From assembly GCF_022271435.1 (NCBI RefSeq), contig NZ_JAFIQY010000012.1, positions 124,001-188,000 on the forward strand: a stretch of DNA of 64,000 nucleotides. Direction: 5' to 3'. A program made the position numbers and the translations under genes. Of the stretch, positions 8,294-17,326 are shown piece after piece; the first letter of the stretch is position 1, and every line of letters begins with the position of its first letter. The notes beneath the pieces were generated by a model. It saw only the letters and a program-made list of their open reading frames with translations. It did not search any database and was not told the origin of the DNA. This DNA is from Streptomyces monomycini. GTDB taxonomy: Bacteria; Actinomycetota; Actinomycetes; Streptomycetales; Streptomycetaceae.

Positions 8294-9805
8294 CTACGGC
8301 CACACCACCTTGCGGAAGGCGTACGAGCCGTCCGGCTTCAGCTCCACCAGGGCGAGCGGCTTGCCCACCGGGTCACCGTGGTCGTCGAAGCGGATCGGCC
8401 CGCTCACGCCGTACACCGGCTTGCTGCCGCTGATCTGGAGCAGCATCTGGCGGGTGCTGCCGGTGGTGACCGGGCCGTCCCCCTGCCCGCCGGCGCCGTC
8501 GCGGATCGCCACGCCCAGGGTGAGCAGGGCGTCGTGGCCCATCATCGCCTGTCCGTCGGCCAGTTCGGTGTCCAGCCGGCGGATCTCCTGCCGGTAGGCG
8601 TCGCGGAACTGCGGGAGCGGGTTGACGGAGCCGGGGTACGTGTCCGTCCACTGGTCGGGGTGGGCCAGCACGGTGTGGTGCACGGTGACCCGGCTGCGCT
8701 CCCACACCTCGCGGAACGCCTGGCGCGAGGCGTGGCTCTCCGGCACGTCGAAGACGCCCACCACGTCGTCCGCGGTGACCACCGTGGTCGGGCAGCGCCG
8801 GCCGGCGGCGGCCATCGCCTCGATGAAGACGCGCAGCGCGCGCCCCCGGCCCGCGAAGTACACGGCGTCCGGCGGGTCGGCACACACCCGGTCGGCGAGC
8901 GAGGAGAAGGCGTTGGCGGTGGCGGGATCGGCCGAACTGTAGGCCAGACCCATGTCGGTGACCTTCAGGTGGTGGCGCGCGGCGGCCGCGGTGAAACTCC
9001 GGGACAGGGAAGTGCTGTAGGTGTCCTGCTCGCTGCGGTCCTTGATGGTCGTCACGCGGTACGGGCGCTGCTGCCCAGGGCGGTTCTGCAGGGTCCGCAG
9101 GTAGCGCACCGCGGCCGACGCCTGGTCGGAGTTGGTCGCCGCCACCCGCCAGAAGCCGGTCTGCCCGGGCCGGTTCATGGCGTCGGCGGTCACGGTGGAA
9201 CCCATCATGGGGATCCTGGCCTCCCGCAGGGCGTCGACCGCCTGCTGGGTGGTCCGGCGGCTCTGCCCCAGGCCCGCCACGGCGACCAGGTGCTGGTCCC
9301 CGTCCTTCATCTCCTTGAGCTGCTCCACCAGCGGTTCCCACTGCGCGGACCCGGCCCCGCTGTTCGCCAGCAGCAGCTTGATCTGCGGGGAGTCGCCGCG
9401 CCCGCCGCGCCGCGGGTCGTTCAGCTCGCGCTGTGCCAGGTAGGCGCCCTCCAGCTCCCGGCGTATGCTGTCGCGCCCCCGGTCCCCGGGGCCCGTCGTC
9501 ATCGGCTGGAGGTAGGCCACCGACACCCAGGGTTTGCCGGACGCCGCCACCCGCCGGTTCTCGGCGAGGATCTGCCGGGAGATGCCCCGCAGCGCGGCGT
9601 CGAACTCGTACGAGCCGTCGGTGACGCCCACGCACTCGTCGCGCGGCCCCTGCTCCCGCACCCCGTCCGCACAGCGCTCGAACGCCCGGTCGTACACCCA
9701 GTAGCCGCCCACGCCCAGGGTGCCCGCGACGGCCACGGCGACGGCGGCGCGCAGCCATCTGCGGGGCTGCGGCCGCGGGGCCGTGAGCTGGTCCTCGCCA
9801 CTCAT
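8294..9805 (-). CDS. Membrane-anchored periplasmic-binding-protein-like protein (branched-chain amino acid receptor fold)
   Basis: 503 residues. A short cytoplasmic N-terminus rich in Pro/Arg is followed by one hydrophobic segment (about residues 20-40) and a long extracellular domain resembling the type-1 periplasmic binding fold of Leu/Ile/Val receptors: WVSVAYLQPMT, RRELEGAYLAQRELND, LVAVAGLGQSRRTTQQAVD, RIPMMGSTVTADAMN, DAVYFAGRGRALRVFIEAM and MMGHDALLTLGVAIRD. There is no lipobox, so it is tethered by the helix rather than by lipid. The ATG at 9805 lies 7 bases after the stop of the upstream ATPase gene; the two are almost certainly one operon. No permease genes are nearby, so a sensor role is as likely as transport. 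Confidence 0.78.
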   Translation of the reverse strand: MSGEDQLTAPRPQPRRWLRAAVAVAVAGTLGVGGYWVYDRAFERCADGVREQGPRDECVGVTDGSYEFDAALRGISRQILAENRRVAASGKPWVSVAYLQPMTTGPGDRGRDSIRRELEGAYLAQRELNDPRRGGRGDSPQIKLLLANSGAGSAQWEPLVEQLKEMKDGDQHLVAVAGLGQSRRTTQQAVDALREARIPMMGSTVTADAMNRPGQTGFWRVAATNSDQASAAVRYLRTLQNRPGQQRPYRVTTIKDRSEQDTYSTSLSRSFTAAAARHHLKVTDMGLAYSSADPATANAFSSLADRVCADPPDAVYFAGRGRALRVFIEAMAAAGRRCPTTVVTADDVVGVFDVPESHASRQAFREVWERSRVTVHHTVLAHPDQWTDTYPGSVNPLPQFRDAYRQEIRRLDTELADGQAMMGHDALLTLGVAIRDGAGGQGDGPVTTGSTRQMLLQISGSKPVYGVSGPIRFDDHGDPVGKPLALVELKPDGSYAFRKVVWP

Positions 9806-9812
9806 CCGACGG

Positions 9813-11849
9813 TCACCAGGGCTTCCTCTCGTAGGCGGCCGCCCGCTGCCACAGCACGTCGTGGTCCGTCTCGTCGCCCAGCCGGCCGCTCAGGGTCCGC
9901 AGTGCTTCGGAAATCTTCGGGTACAGCTCGGCCACCGGATCGCCCAACGGGTCGGACCACAGTGACGCGCAGGGGTCGGACGCCGGGTGGGTGGTGATCC
10001 ACCCGGCGACCAGCAGACGGGTGACCGTCAGCTGGTCGGGCGGGCTCTGCGCCCGCGCGAGCCGGTGCTGGAACTCCGCGCCCGCAGAGCGTTCCAGCGC
10101 CTCCGCCTCCCAGCGGCGCGGCGCGCGCTGGATGAAGGACAGCTCCGCGCACCATGCCTGCGCCGAATCGCCGCCCCCGCACACGTCGAGGAAGCGCTCG
10201 TGCAGGTACGCCGCGGCGCCCTGGACGTCACCGGCCGCCAGCCGGTGGTAGGCCCCGGTGCGCCCCGACTCGGCCGCGTCCCGCAGGATCTCGTGCGTAC
10301 GGATCCAGGGCGCGCGGGCGTCGGCGGGCGCCGTGGCCAGCGCCAGCCGGCCCAGCAGCAGGGTGCGGATCATGGCCGGGAGCACACTGTGCGGCCGGCC
10401 GTCGAAGACGATCCGCTCGGCGTACCGGTCGTCGTGGGCCAGTCCGCGCAGGAGCCGCGGCGGGGAGTCGGCCTGCCGCCACAGGTCGGCGGCGCTCGCC
10501 GCCTGCCCGAGGGTGACGGCGGCGGCCGCACGGGGCAGCGCGCCGTCGGCCAGCTCCCGCGGCAGGTCCTGGAGGAGCAGTTCCAGCAGCTCGTCCGCGA
10601 CGGAGTGCGGCCCTTCGGGCGCCAGCACCCCGCGCAGCCGCTGCCCGCAGGGCACGTCCGGCGCGAAGTCCTCCAGCGCGGCCAGCACCGTACCGGTCGC
10701 GGCCGGGTGGCCACGCGTCAGCTCGTGGACCGTACGGCCCAGCCAGGCCACCGGATGCGTGACGCCCGCCAGAGCCGCCTGCGGCATCCGCTTCACGTAC
10801 GGACCGGCCTGCTCCTGCACCTCGGTCCGGTCCAGCCGGCGCAACTGCGCCACCTCCAGCCGGGCACCACCGCCGGGCCGGGCCACGGTCCGCGGCACGA
10901 ACGACTCCGGCCCGTCCACCTGCTCCGGCGGCTGCCAGCACGACAGGTAGCTGCCGAGCGGCCGGGGCCCTTGCTCCAGCTGCCGCAGCACGTCCGGGGC
11001 GCGGCGCGCGCTCGCCACGACCACCAGCGGGTCCTGGTGCTCCGGACCTGCGGCGGCCCGTGCCTCGACCAGGGCCTGGAGGAACGCGTCGCCCAGCTCG
11101 CTGTCGGCGTTGTCCAGCAGCACCAGGCAGCGCAGCGTACGGGCACGGTCGCCGCCGTGCCGGGTGTACGCGCCCTGGAGATCGGCGAGGAACGCCTGGA
11201 GCAGCACCGACTCGGCGCGCTCCCGCTGGGCCGCCGTACCGTGCCGGAAGTGCTGGTTCAGCTCGACGAGGGCGTCCGCCGGGACCTGGGGCCGGGAGCC
11301 GCCGCGCGGTGTCCGGCCCACCCGCCGGTGCACGCCCCACCACACCCGGGCCCGCTGCCACCCCTGTATCAGCGGCACGACCGCCGCCGACCAGCCGGGC
11401 AGCCCCATCGGCACACCGACCGACGTCACCAGGTCCCGCAGCACCGCCAGCGAATGGTCCTCCGCGCGGCCCGTGCGCAGCGCCTCGCGCATCTGGCCGA
11501 GCGCGGCGTCCCGGCTCTCCGGGTCGGCCTCGGCGGACAGCGCCATCAGCAGGACGGCGAAGGACGGCAGGGCCAGCGGCGGGAAGTCCGGCCGGCGGGC
11601 GTTGAGCTGGAAGGCGATCCGGGCCAGGACGTCGACGGGGTGGTGGACGCCGTCGTCGAGCGCGGAGAGGTCCAGGGCGGCCATCGGCGCCCGGCGGCCC
11701 CAGGTCTCCAGCCGGCCCGTCAGCGCGGTCTTGCCGCTGCCGCGGGGCCCGAGCAGCAGCAGGGCCGGGTACCGGGTGTGCTCGCCGCGCGCCCGGACGA
11801 GCCGCCGACCGACGAACTCCCGGATCATCAGATCACGTCGGGACTGCAC
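9813..11849 (-). CDS. P-loop (AAA/STAND-like) ATPase coupled to a binding-protein-like gene
   Basis: 678 residues, cytoplasmic. LLLLGPRGSGKTALTGRL (about 30-47) is a clear Walker A and CLVLLDNADSELG a Walker B. The rest is helix-rich, has no recognisable DNA-binding domain, and contains VVVASARRAPDVLRQLEQGP, reminiscent of STAND-type sensor regions. I chose GTG 11849 because GAGGGGG precedes it; ATG 11828 is an alternative. It lies directly upstream of, and is nearly contiguous with, the membrane-anchored binding-protein gene. The pairing suggests that ligand sensed outside is signalled to an ATPase inside, but I cannot name a characterised homologue. Confidence 0.72.
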   Translation of the reverse strand: MQSRRDLMIREFVGRRLVRARGEHTRYPALLLLGPRGSGKTALTGRLETWGRRAPMAALDLSALDDGVHHPVDVLARIAFQLNARRPDFPPLALPSFAVLLMALSAEADPESRDAALGQMREALRTGRAEDHSLAVLRDLVTSVGVPMGLPGWSAAVVPLIQGWQRARVWWGVHRRVGRTPRGGSRPQVPADALVELNQHFRHGTAAQRERAESVLLQAFLADLQGAYTRHGGDRARTLRCLVLLDNADSELGDAFLQALVEARAAAGPEHQDPLVVVASARRAPDVLRQLEQGPRPLGSYLSCWQPPEQVDGPESFVPRTVARPGGGARLEVAQLRRLDRTEVQEQAGPYVKRMPQAALAGVTHPVAWLGRTVHELTRGHPAATGTVLAALEDFAPDVPCGQRLRGVLAPEGPHSVADELLELLLQDLPRELADGALPRAAAAVTLGQAASAADLWRQADSPPRLLRGLAHDDRYAERIVFDGRPHSVLPAMIRTLLLGRLALATAPADARAPWIRTHEILRDAAESGRTGAYHRLAAGDVQGAAAYLHERFLDVCGGGDSAQAWCAELSFIQRAPRRWEAEALERSAGAEFQHRLARAQSPPDQLTVTRLLVAGWITTHPASDPCASLWSDPLGDPVAELYPKISEALRTLSGRLGDETDHDVLWQRAAAYERKPW

Positions 11850-12024
11850 CGCGCCCCCTCGTGGCCACCGTCGTGAGTGACCAGGATGCAGCAATCGGGG
11901 GCCTGCGCAAGGTGGTTCGGGAGCAGAGGTGACCAGGGGAGACCAGTGAGTCGTATGAGGCCGGTGATGCTTGACGGTACGGGCCGCTCGCGCCGCACGG
12001 GAGAGAAGCGTGCGACGCGGGCAC

Positions 12025-13197
12025 TCAGTAGCGACTCCCGGGAACACCGGCGTCGCGCGGGCCGTACGGGGCGGAGTCGAGCCAGCGTCCGGCACGGCCG
12101 CACCGGGGCGCCGCGGCGGCCGCCAGACGCTGGGCGGCGCGCTGCCGGAAACCTGGCGCGGTGAGGTGGCTCAGGGCGCGCCCGGCCGCCTGCCGGTTGA
12201 GCAGGGCGGCCCGGTGGCGGGCGGCCGCGAAGCCGGTCACGTCACCGGTGGCGATCGCGCCGGCGGCCGCCGCCGCGTCGGCGATGCCCGAGTTCAGGCC
12301 CCGCGCCCCGAAGGGGGCGAAGAGGTGCCCGGCCTCCCCGGCGAGCAGCACCCGGCCGTGCAGGTCGGTGAAATCGTCGGCGACGACCTGCTGGAAGCGG
12401 TAGTGCGAGGCCCAGGTGACCGCGCAGGCGTGCCCGTCCGGCAGCAGTCCGGGCAGCCAGTCCGCCGCGGCCCCGGCCAGCGCCTCCGGATCGTCGTCCG
12501 GACGGCACTGGACGTCCACGCGCAGCCCGCCGCGGAACGGCACGGTCAGCACATGGCGCCCGGCCATCCGCGGATCGCGGTAGTGGAACGCCCGCTCGCA
12601 CGGCAGCGGACGCGCGGGGTCGTCGGCCACGTCGACCACCAGGAACGCGTGCGGGGAGCGGGGTCCCCGCAGCCGTACGCCGACGGCCCGGCGCACGGCC
12701 GACCTGGCCCCGTCGCAGCCCACCGCGTACGGGGCACGGTGCTCGGACTCCGGTGTGCGCACCACCACGCCGTCGGGCGAGGAGGTGAGGCCGGTGACCG
12801 GACTCTCCCAGCGGATGCCGACACCGGCGCGGCGGCAGGCCGCGCGCAGCAGTTCCTCCATGACCGGCTGCGGGAGACTGGAGAACGGCGCGCGGTCCGC
12901 CGGAGGCGGGGTGTACGTACGGCGATGGACCTCCCGGCCGTCGAAGGTCGTGCGTCTCGCGCCCCAGACCAGCCCGTTGCCGACCAGCGCGGTGCCGAGC
13001 GCCGGATCGGCGGCGGCGAGCGTGGCCAGCGACTGCCGGTGCAGGAAGATCGCCCGGCTGCCGGGCCGCGGCGCGTGCTCCGCCGCCGCCTCCAGGACGG
13101 TGACGGCCGGACCGCGGGCCCGCAGCAGCAGGGCCGTGGCCAGCCCGACCGGGCCCGCGCCCACGACGAGGACGTGCGGTGTGGCGGTGGTGTCCAT
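12025..13197 (-). CDS. FAD-dependent aromatic hydroxylase (PHBH-like monooxygenase)
   Basis: Class A flavoprotein monooxygenase, 390 residues. VLVVGAGPVGLATALLLRA is the FAD Rossmann motif, GCDGARSAVRRAVGVRL the conserved DG motif, and LLAGEAGHLFAPFGARGLNS the second FAD motif (usually GDAAH; here GEAGH). The family adds a hydroxyl to phenolic rings using NAD(P)H and O2. Last in a minus-strand series with an AMP-ligase, a chorismate lyase-type protein, DAHP synthase and a multicopper oxidase. If the lyase makes 4-hydroxybenzoate, this enzyme could give 3,4-dihydroxybenzoate (inference). Its ATG follows the ligase stop in the order of transcription, 9 bases away. Confidence 0.83.
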   Translation of the reverse strand: MDTTATPHVLVVGAGPVGLATALLLRARGPAVTVLEAAAEHAPRPGSRAIFLHRQSLATLAAADPALGTALVGNGLVWGARRTTFDGREVHRRTYTPPPADRAPFSSLPQPVMEELLRAACRRAGVGIRWESPVTGLTSSPDGVVVRTPESEHRAPYAVGCDGARSAVRRAVGVRLRGPRSPHAFLVVDVADDPARPLPCERAFHYRDPRMAGRHVLTVPFRGGLRVDVQCRPDDDPEALAGAAADWLPGLLPDGHACAVTWASHYRFQQVVADDFTDLHGRVLLAGEAGHLFAPFGARGLNSGIADAAAAAGAIATGDVTGFAAARHRAALLNRQAAGRALSHLTAPGFRQRAAQRLAAAAAPRCGRAGRWLDSAPYGPRDAGVPGSRY

Positions 13198-13206
13198 GAC
13201 GGCCTC

Positions 13207-14550
13207 CTAGCGGGGCAGCCGGCCGCGCGCGACCTTGCCGCCCGCGGTGGTGGGGAGTTCGGGCAGGAACGTCGTACGGCGGGGGATCTTGTACGGGGCC
13301 AGGTGGGCCCGGCAGTGCGCGAGGATCGCGGCCTCGTCGGCGGCTCCCTCGGCGGCGGTCGCGATCCAGGCCTGCGGGGCCTCGCCGCGTACCGCGTCCG
13401 GCATGGCGGTGACGGCGACCGCGGCCACCGACGGGTGGGCGGAGATCACCCGTTCCACCTCGGCCGGGTAGACCGTGTAACCGCCGCACAGGATCACGTC
13501 TTTGAGACGGTCCAGGACGGTCACCCCGCCGTCGTCCGTCACCCGTCCGACGTCCCCGGTACGCAGTTCGCCGCCGGGCGTCAGGACCTGCGCGGTGGCC
13601 TCGGCGGAGCCGAGGTAGCCGGGAGTGACGAACGGCCCGCGTACCAGCAGTTCACCGTCCTCTCCCGTACGGACCTCGGCACCCGGCACGGGCGGACCCG
13701 CGGTGCCCGGGTGGCCGGGGTCGTCGGCGGGGGTGAGCGAGGCCAGGCCGGCCAGTTCGGTCATGCCCCAGCCCTCGGCGAAGACCGCACCGGACCGCTC
13801 CTGCCAGGCGCGGGCGAGCTGTTCGCCGGCGGGCTGCCCCGCGGAGAGCGAACAGCGCACCGACTCCAGCGGCAGCCCCGCGTGGGCCAGCAGCCGCCGG
13901 TACATCGTCGGCACCCCGGCCAGCACGGAAGGACGGTGCCGGCGCAGCGCCTCGGCCACCGCCTCCTCGGTGAAGCGGGTGAGGAGGACGAGGGTGGCCC
14001 CGGCGGACAGGGCGGCGTTCAGGACGTTGGTGCCGTACGTGTGCGCGAGCGGCAGCGGACTGAGCACCGTGTCGTCGGGCCCCAGCGCCAGCCGCCGGGC
14101 GATGTTCTCCCCGCCGAGCCGCACCGCGCGCCGGGTCTGGAGCGCTCCTTTCGGGCGTCCCGTGGTGCCGGAGGTGTAGGCGATGGTGGCGATATCGGTG
14201 AGGTCGGTGACGGGGGAGCAGCGCGGGGGGCCGGAATCGGGTGGTGGTGGACCGGGCCCTTCGGCGGTCAGGACGAGCAGGGCACCGCTGTCGGTGGCCG
14301 CGTGCCGCAGCTCGTCCGGCGCCGAAGCGGCGTTCAGCGGCACGCCCACGGCGCCCAGTTCGGCCAGCGCGAGGTGGTCCGTGACCCACCGGCGGCCGTT
14401 GGGGCGGCAGAGCACCGCCCGGTCGCCGGGGCGCAGCCCCAGCGAGGCCAGCTCGGCGGCGCGTGCCGTGACCGCGGTGCGCAGCGTGCGGCGGGGCAGG
14501 GGGCCCTGTTCGTCGATGAGAGCGATGTCGGTGTGGCGTCGGCAGGACAT
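13207..14550 (-). CDS. AMP-dependent acyl/aryl ligase (ANL superfamily, compact)
   Basis: Adenylate-forming enzyme, 447 residues, shorter than typical 500-550-residue acyl-CoA ligases because the N-terminal part is reduced. Core motifs are intact: IAYTSGTTGRPKGALQTRRA (A3), PLPLAHTYGTNV, AEGWGMTELAG (A5), LRTGDVGRV (A7), VLDRLKDVILCGGYTVYPAE (A8) and the catalytic lysine in TTAGGKVARGRLP (A10). It activates a carboxylic acid as acyl-AMP for transfer to CoA or another acceptor. Between the FAD hydroxylase and the chorismate-lyase fusion, the likely substrate is a benzoic acid made by this cluster. Confidence 0.86.
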   Translation of the reverse strand: MSCRRHTDIALIDEQGPLPRRTLRTAVTARAAELASLGLRPGDRAVLCRPNGRRWVTDHLALAELGAVGVPLNAASAPDELRHAATDSGALLVLTAEGPGPPPPDSGPPRCSPVTDLTDIATIAYTSGTTGRPKGALQTRRAVRLGGENIARRLALGPDDTVLSPLPLAHTYGTNVLNAALSAGATLVLLTRFTEEAVAEALRRHRPSVLAGVPTMYRRLLAHAGLPLESVRCSLSAGQPAGEQLARAWQERSGAVFAEGWGMTELAGLASLTPADDPGHPGTAGPPVPGAEVRTGEDGELLVRGPFVTPGYLGSAEATAQVLTPGGELRTGDVGRVTDDGGVTVLDRLKDVILCGGYTVYPAEVERVISAHPSVAAVAVTAMPDAVRGEAPQAWIATAAEGAADEAAILAHCRAHLAPYKIPRRTTFLPELPTTAGGKVARGRLPR

Positions 14551-14613
14551 GAGAGGCTCGCTTTCCTTGCAGGCGGGAGGGGAACGGGAGGGGAGAGGTA
14601 CGGGCCGGGCCGG

Positions 14614-16080
14614 TCAGGGCACCGGCTGCCAGGCGGCAGCGGCGGTGTGGACCGTCCGCAGCACCTCGGCCGGCGTCCGGCCGTTCTCGTCGAGCAGCAG
14701 ACCGCCGGGCCGGCTGCCCACCGAGTAGTGGGTGTCGAAGAACGTGTCGACCTCGGCCGCCGCCGTGGCCCCGCCGGGGCGGGGCGCGCAGACCCACGTC
14801 ACCGGGGTGCCGGTGGTGGCCACAGCCTCGATCAGCGCGGGCAGTTCGGCCACGATCCGGTCCGGCGCGAGCCGTACCGCCAGCAGCAGCCGCCCGGGCA
14901 CCCGACCCGGATTGAGCGCCGCACACCGCGCGGCGACCGCACGGGGATGGCACCCCGGCCGGGGACACAGGCCGGCCACCGCGCCGGGCGGCGGCACCCG
15001 GTCACCGTCGGCCGTCCACCGGACCTGCCCGGCGATGGCCGGCGGACAGGCGTCCAGGAACGACATCAGCTGCGGGAAGTCGCTCAGCCAGGGGTGCGAA
15101 CGGGACGCCGCGCGGTACTCCTCGGCAACCCACCGCGCCTCGCGCGGCAGCACACCCGGGGGCGGGTGCCCGCCGGTGACGACGGTGACGGGGACACCGG
15201 CCACGTAGTGGGCCAGCCCGGAGGCCACCGTCGTCAGCGCTCCGGTCGCATGGCGCCCGAGATGCAGCAGGAACGCCTCGCCGCCTGCCGTCGGGGCCAG
15301 CGCCGGATGCGGGTCCGGTACGGCGGGCCCGGCGCGCCCGATCTCCTCGGTGAGCGGCCGGGGACGGCCCGCCAGACGCTGCCGCGCCGGCGGCGACGGG
15401 ACGACGACCGGCTGCGGCCGGACCGGCGCCGGACCGCTGCCCGGCGCCGGGCCCCCGTGCCCGTCGTGCTCCGTCCCGGCGGGCACCAGCCGCGGGTTGA
15501 ACAGTTCGCGGATGAACAGCCAGGGCCGCTCGCCGTCGAGCACCACGTACGCCTTGAACACGGCGGGCCGGACCCGGCCGTCCTGTTCCCACCCGGCCAC
15601 GCCGACCTCCACCAGCCGCCGGGTGCGCATCGCGCCGGCGGCCCGCAGGCCGTAACCGATCGGCGTACGGCCGCTGGTCAGGCACGCGGCCAGCGCCGGG
15701 TCGTCGGGGACCAGCCCGACGACGGTGTTGAGCGAGACGGGCGTCAGCGCGGCGTCGGCCAGCGCCGAGCGGCGGACCAGGACCTGTTCGTCCCGGCCCA
15801 GGCTCAGGCAGCGGCGGGCCAGCGCGTCCTGCGCGGCGGCGGGCGCGGTGCCCTGGTGCAGCACGCGCAGCCGCAGGGGCGTGGCGAGCGCGGACTCCAG
15901 CAGGGTGGTGGTCAGTCCGTCGCTGGCGAGCAGCATCCGGGTCAGCGGGCTGCTGAAGCGGGCGATGTCACCGAGGTCGAAGGGCCGCGGGGCCGGCCGG
16001 CCGGGGGACCGGTCGCCGGTGCCGGCACCGCCCTCCGGCAGGTGGCGGTCGGTACTGGGGTAGCGGAGTGGGGTGAACAC
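14614..16080 (-). CDS. Fusion: chorismate lyase-like domain + degenerate class II DAHP synthase-like domain
   Basis: 488 residues. Residues about 20-200 resemble the chorismate pyruvate-lyase/DUF98 family (chorismate to 4-hydroxybenzoate + pyruvate): RMLLASDGLTTTLLESALAT, RTPIGYGLRAAGAM and AYVVLDGERPWLFIRELF. The C-terminal half keeps the skeleton of class II DAHP synthases: LNPGRVPGRLLLAVRLAPDR, LPALIEAVATTGTPVTWVC and FFDTHYSVGSRPGGLLLDE. It has lost signature residues: the D-P-M-H-G-N-T loop reads APRPGG, and the ECVGG end and the R-x-x-G-Q-x-x-K-P-R loop are not recognisable, so this half is probably not catalytic. GTG 16080 lies 2 bases after the DAHP synthase stop, with GGAGAGG upstream, so the two are coupled. 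It is not a normal UbiC; a regulatory or scaffold role of the second half is inference. Confidence 0.72.
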   Translation of the reverse strand: MFTPLRYPSTDRHLPEGGAGTGDRSPGRPAPRPFDLGDIARFSSPLTRMLLASDGLTTTLLESALATPLRLRVLHQGTAPAAAQDALARRCLSLGRDEQVLVRRSALADAALTPVSLNTVVGLVPDDPALAACLTSGRTPIGYGLRAAGAMRTRRLVEVGVAGWEQDGRVRPAVFKAYVVLDGERPWLFIRELFNPRLVPAGTEHDGHGGPAPGSGPAPVRPQPVVVPSPPARQRLAGRPRPLTEEIGRAGPAVPDPHPALAPTAGGEAFLLHLGRHATGALTTVASGLAHYVAGVPVTVVTGGHPPPGVLPREARWVAEEYRAASRSHPWLSDFPQLMSFLDACPPAIAGQVRWTADGDRVPPPGAVAGLCPRPGCHPRAVAARCAALNPGRVPGRLLLAVRLAPDRIVAELPALIEAVATTGTPVTWVCAPRPGGATAAAEVDTFFDTHYSVGSRPGGLLLDENGRTPAEVLRTVHTAAAAWQPVP

Positions 16081-16082
16081 GG

Positions 16083-17267
16083 TCAGGTCCTCTCCATGAG
16101 GGGGGTGGTGCCGAGGACGGCGGAACCGGGGTCCGCCGCCGCCCGACGGGGGCGGGGGCAGGAGGCGCGGCGCGCGCGTGCGGCGCCGGCCAGTTCCCGC
16201 AGCAGCTGGGCGGTGCCGCTCCAGCCGATGCACGCGTCGGTGACGCTCTGTCCGAACACCAGCTGCCGGCCGGCACCGGCGTCCTGGCGGCCGGGGACGA
16301 GGAAGCTCTCCAGCAGCAGGCCGCGCACGGTGGTGTCACCGTCGGCGATCCGCACCGCGAGGTCCTCGGCGACCGCGTGCTGCCGCTCGTGCTGCTTGCC
16401 GCTGTTGCCGTGGCTGGCGTCCACGAGGACGCGGGCGGGCAGTCCGGCAGTGGCGAGCAGTTCCGCCGCCTGGCGGACGTGCGCCGCACCGTAGTTGGGG
16501 CCGTCCGCGCCACCGCGCAGGACGACGTGGCAGTCCGGGTTGCCGCTGGTGCGCAGTACGGACACCGGCCCGGCACCGGACGCGCCGAGGAAGGTGTGCG
16601 GTGCGGCCGCGGCCCGTACGGCGTCGACCGCGACCTGCACCGAGCCGTCCGTGCCGTTCTTGACGCCGACCGGCATCGGCAGGCCGCTGGCCAGGTCGCG
16701 GTGCACCTGGCTCGCCGCCGTACGGGCCCCGACGGAGCCCCAGGCGACGACGTCGGACAGGTACGCCGGGGTGACCGGGTTGACCCATTCGCAGCCCACC
16801 GGCAGGCCGGACTCGGCGATGTCGAGCATCAGCGACCGGGCCTCGGCCAGGCCGCGGCCGAGGTCGGCGCCGCCGTCCAGGCCGGGGTCGCCGACCAGGC
16901 CGGGCCAGCCGAGGCAGGTGCGCGGCTTCTCGACGTAGACCCGCATCACGACGAGCAGGTCGTCCGCCAGTGCGGCCGCCGCGTCCCGCAGCCGGGACGC
17001 GTAGTCCAGGGCGGCCGCCCGGTCGTGCACGGAGCACGGCCCGACGATGACGAGCAGCCGGTCGTCCCGGCCGTCGAGGATCCGTACGGCGTCGTGCCGG
17101 GCCGTCATGACGGTGTGCGCCGCGTGGTAGGTGAGCGGCAGCCGTTCGCACAGCTGCGCCGGGGTCTCCACCGGCAGGACGCGGGTCTGGCCGCCGGTGG
17201 GGCGGACCCGGCGTCCGTCGGGGTGCCGGAGGTGCGGGGTGCCGGGGGTGTCTGTCGAGGTGGTCAT
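16083..17267 (-). CDS. Class I 3-deoxy-7-phosphoheptulonate (DAHP) synthase
   Basis: Condenses PEP and erythrose-4-phosphate, the first shikimate-pathway step. 394 residues with class I (AroF/G/H) signatures: LVIVGPCSVHDRAAALDYA, VYVEKPRTCLGWPGLVGDPG, VGVKNGTDG, VLVDASHGNSGKQHERQ and LVFGQSVTDACIGW. Actinobacteria normally use class II enzymes for primary aromatic metabolism, so a class I copy inside a gene cluster suggests dedicated precursor supply, possibly with different feedback control. ATG 17267 is preceded by AAGGAGCG. The gene overlaps nothing but sits 2 bases from the chorismate-lyase fusion downstream. The C-terminal 35 residues are a low-complexity Arg/Ala tail. Confidence 0.9.
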   Translation of the reverse strand: MTTSTDTPGTPHLRHPDGRRVRPTGGQTRVLPVETPAQLCERLPLTYHAAHTVMTARHDAVRILDGRDDRLLVIVGPCSVHDRAAALDYASRLRDAAAALADDLLVVMRVYVEKPRTCLGWPGLVGDPGLDGGADLGRGLAEARSLMLDIAESGLPVGCEWVNPVTPAYLSDVVAWGSVGARTAASQVHRDLASGLPMPVGVKNGTDGSVQVAVDAVRAAAAPHTFLGASGAGPVSVLRTSGNPDCHVVLRGGADGPNYGAAHVRQAAELLATAGLPARVLVDASHGNSGKQHERQHAVAEDLAVRIADGDTTVRGLLLESFLVPGRQDAGAGRQLVFGQSVTDACIGWSGTAQLLRELAGAARARRASCPRPRRAAADPGSAVLGTTPLMERT

Positions 17268-17326
17268 GGTGGTTCGCTCCTTCGGGGCGGCGCGGGCGGT
17301 GTTCTGTGGGGTGGGAAGCGGATACG

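Noticed and set aside
11971..16494. A 1507-codon plus-strand open frame
   Set aside because: It runs antisense through four genes with clear motifs on the minus strand; high GC removes stop codons. No domain or ribosome site.
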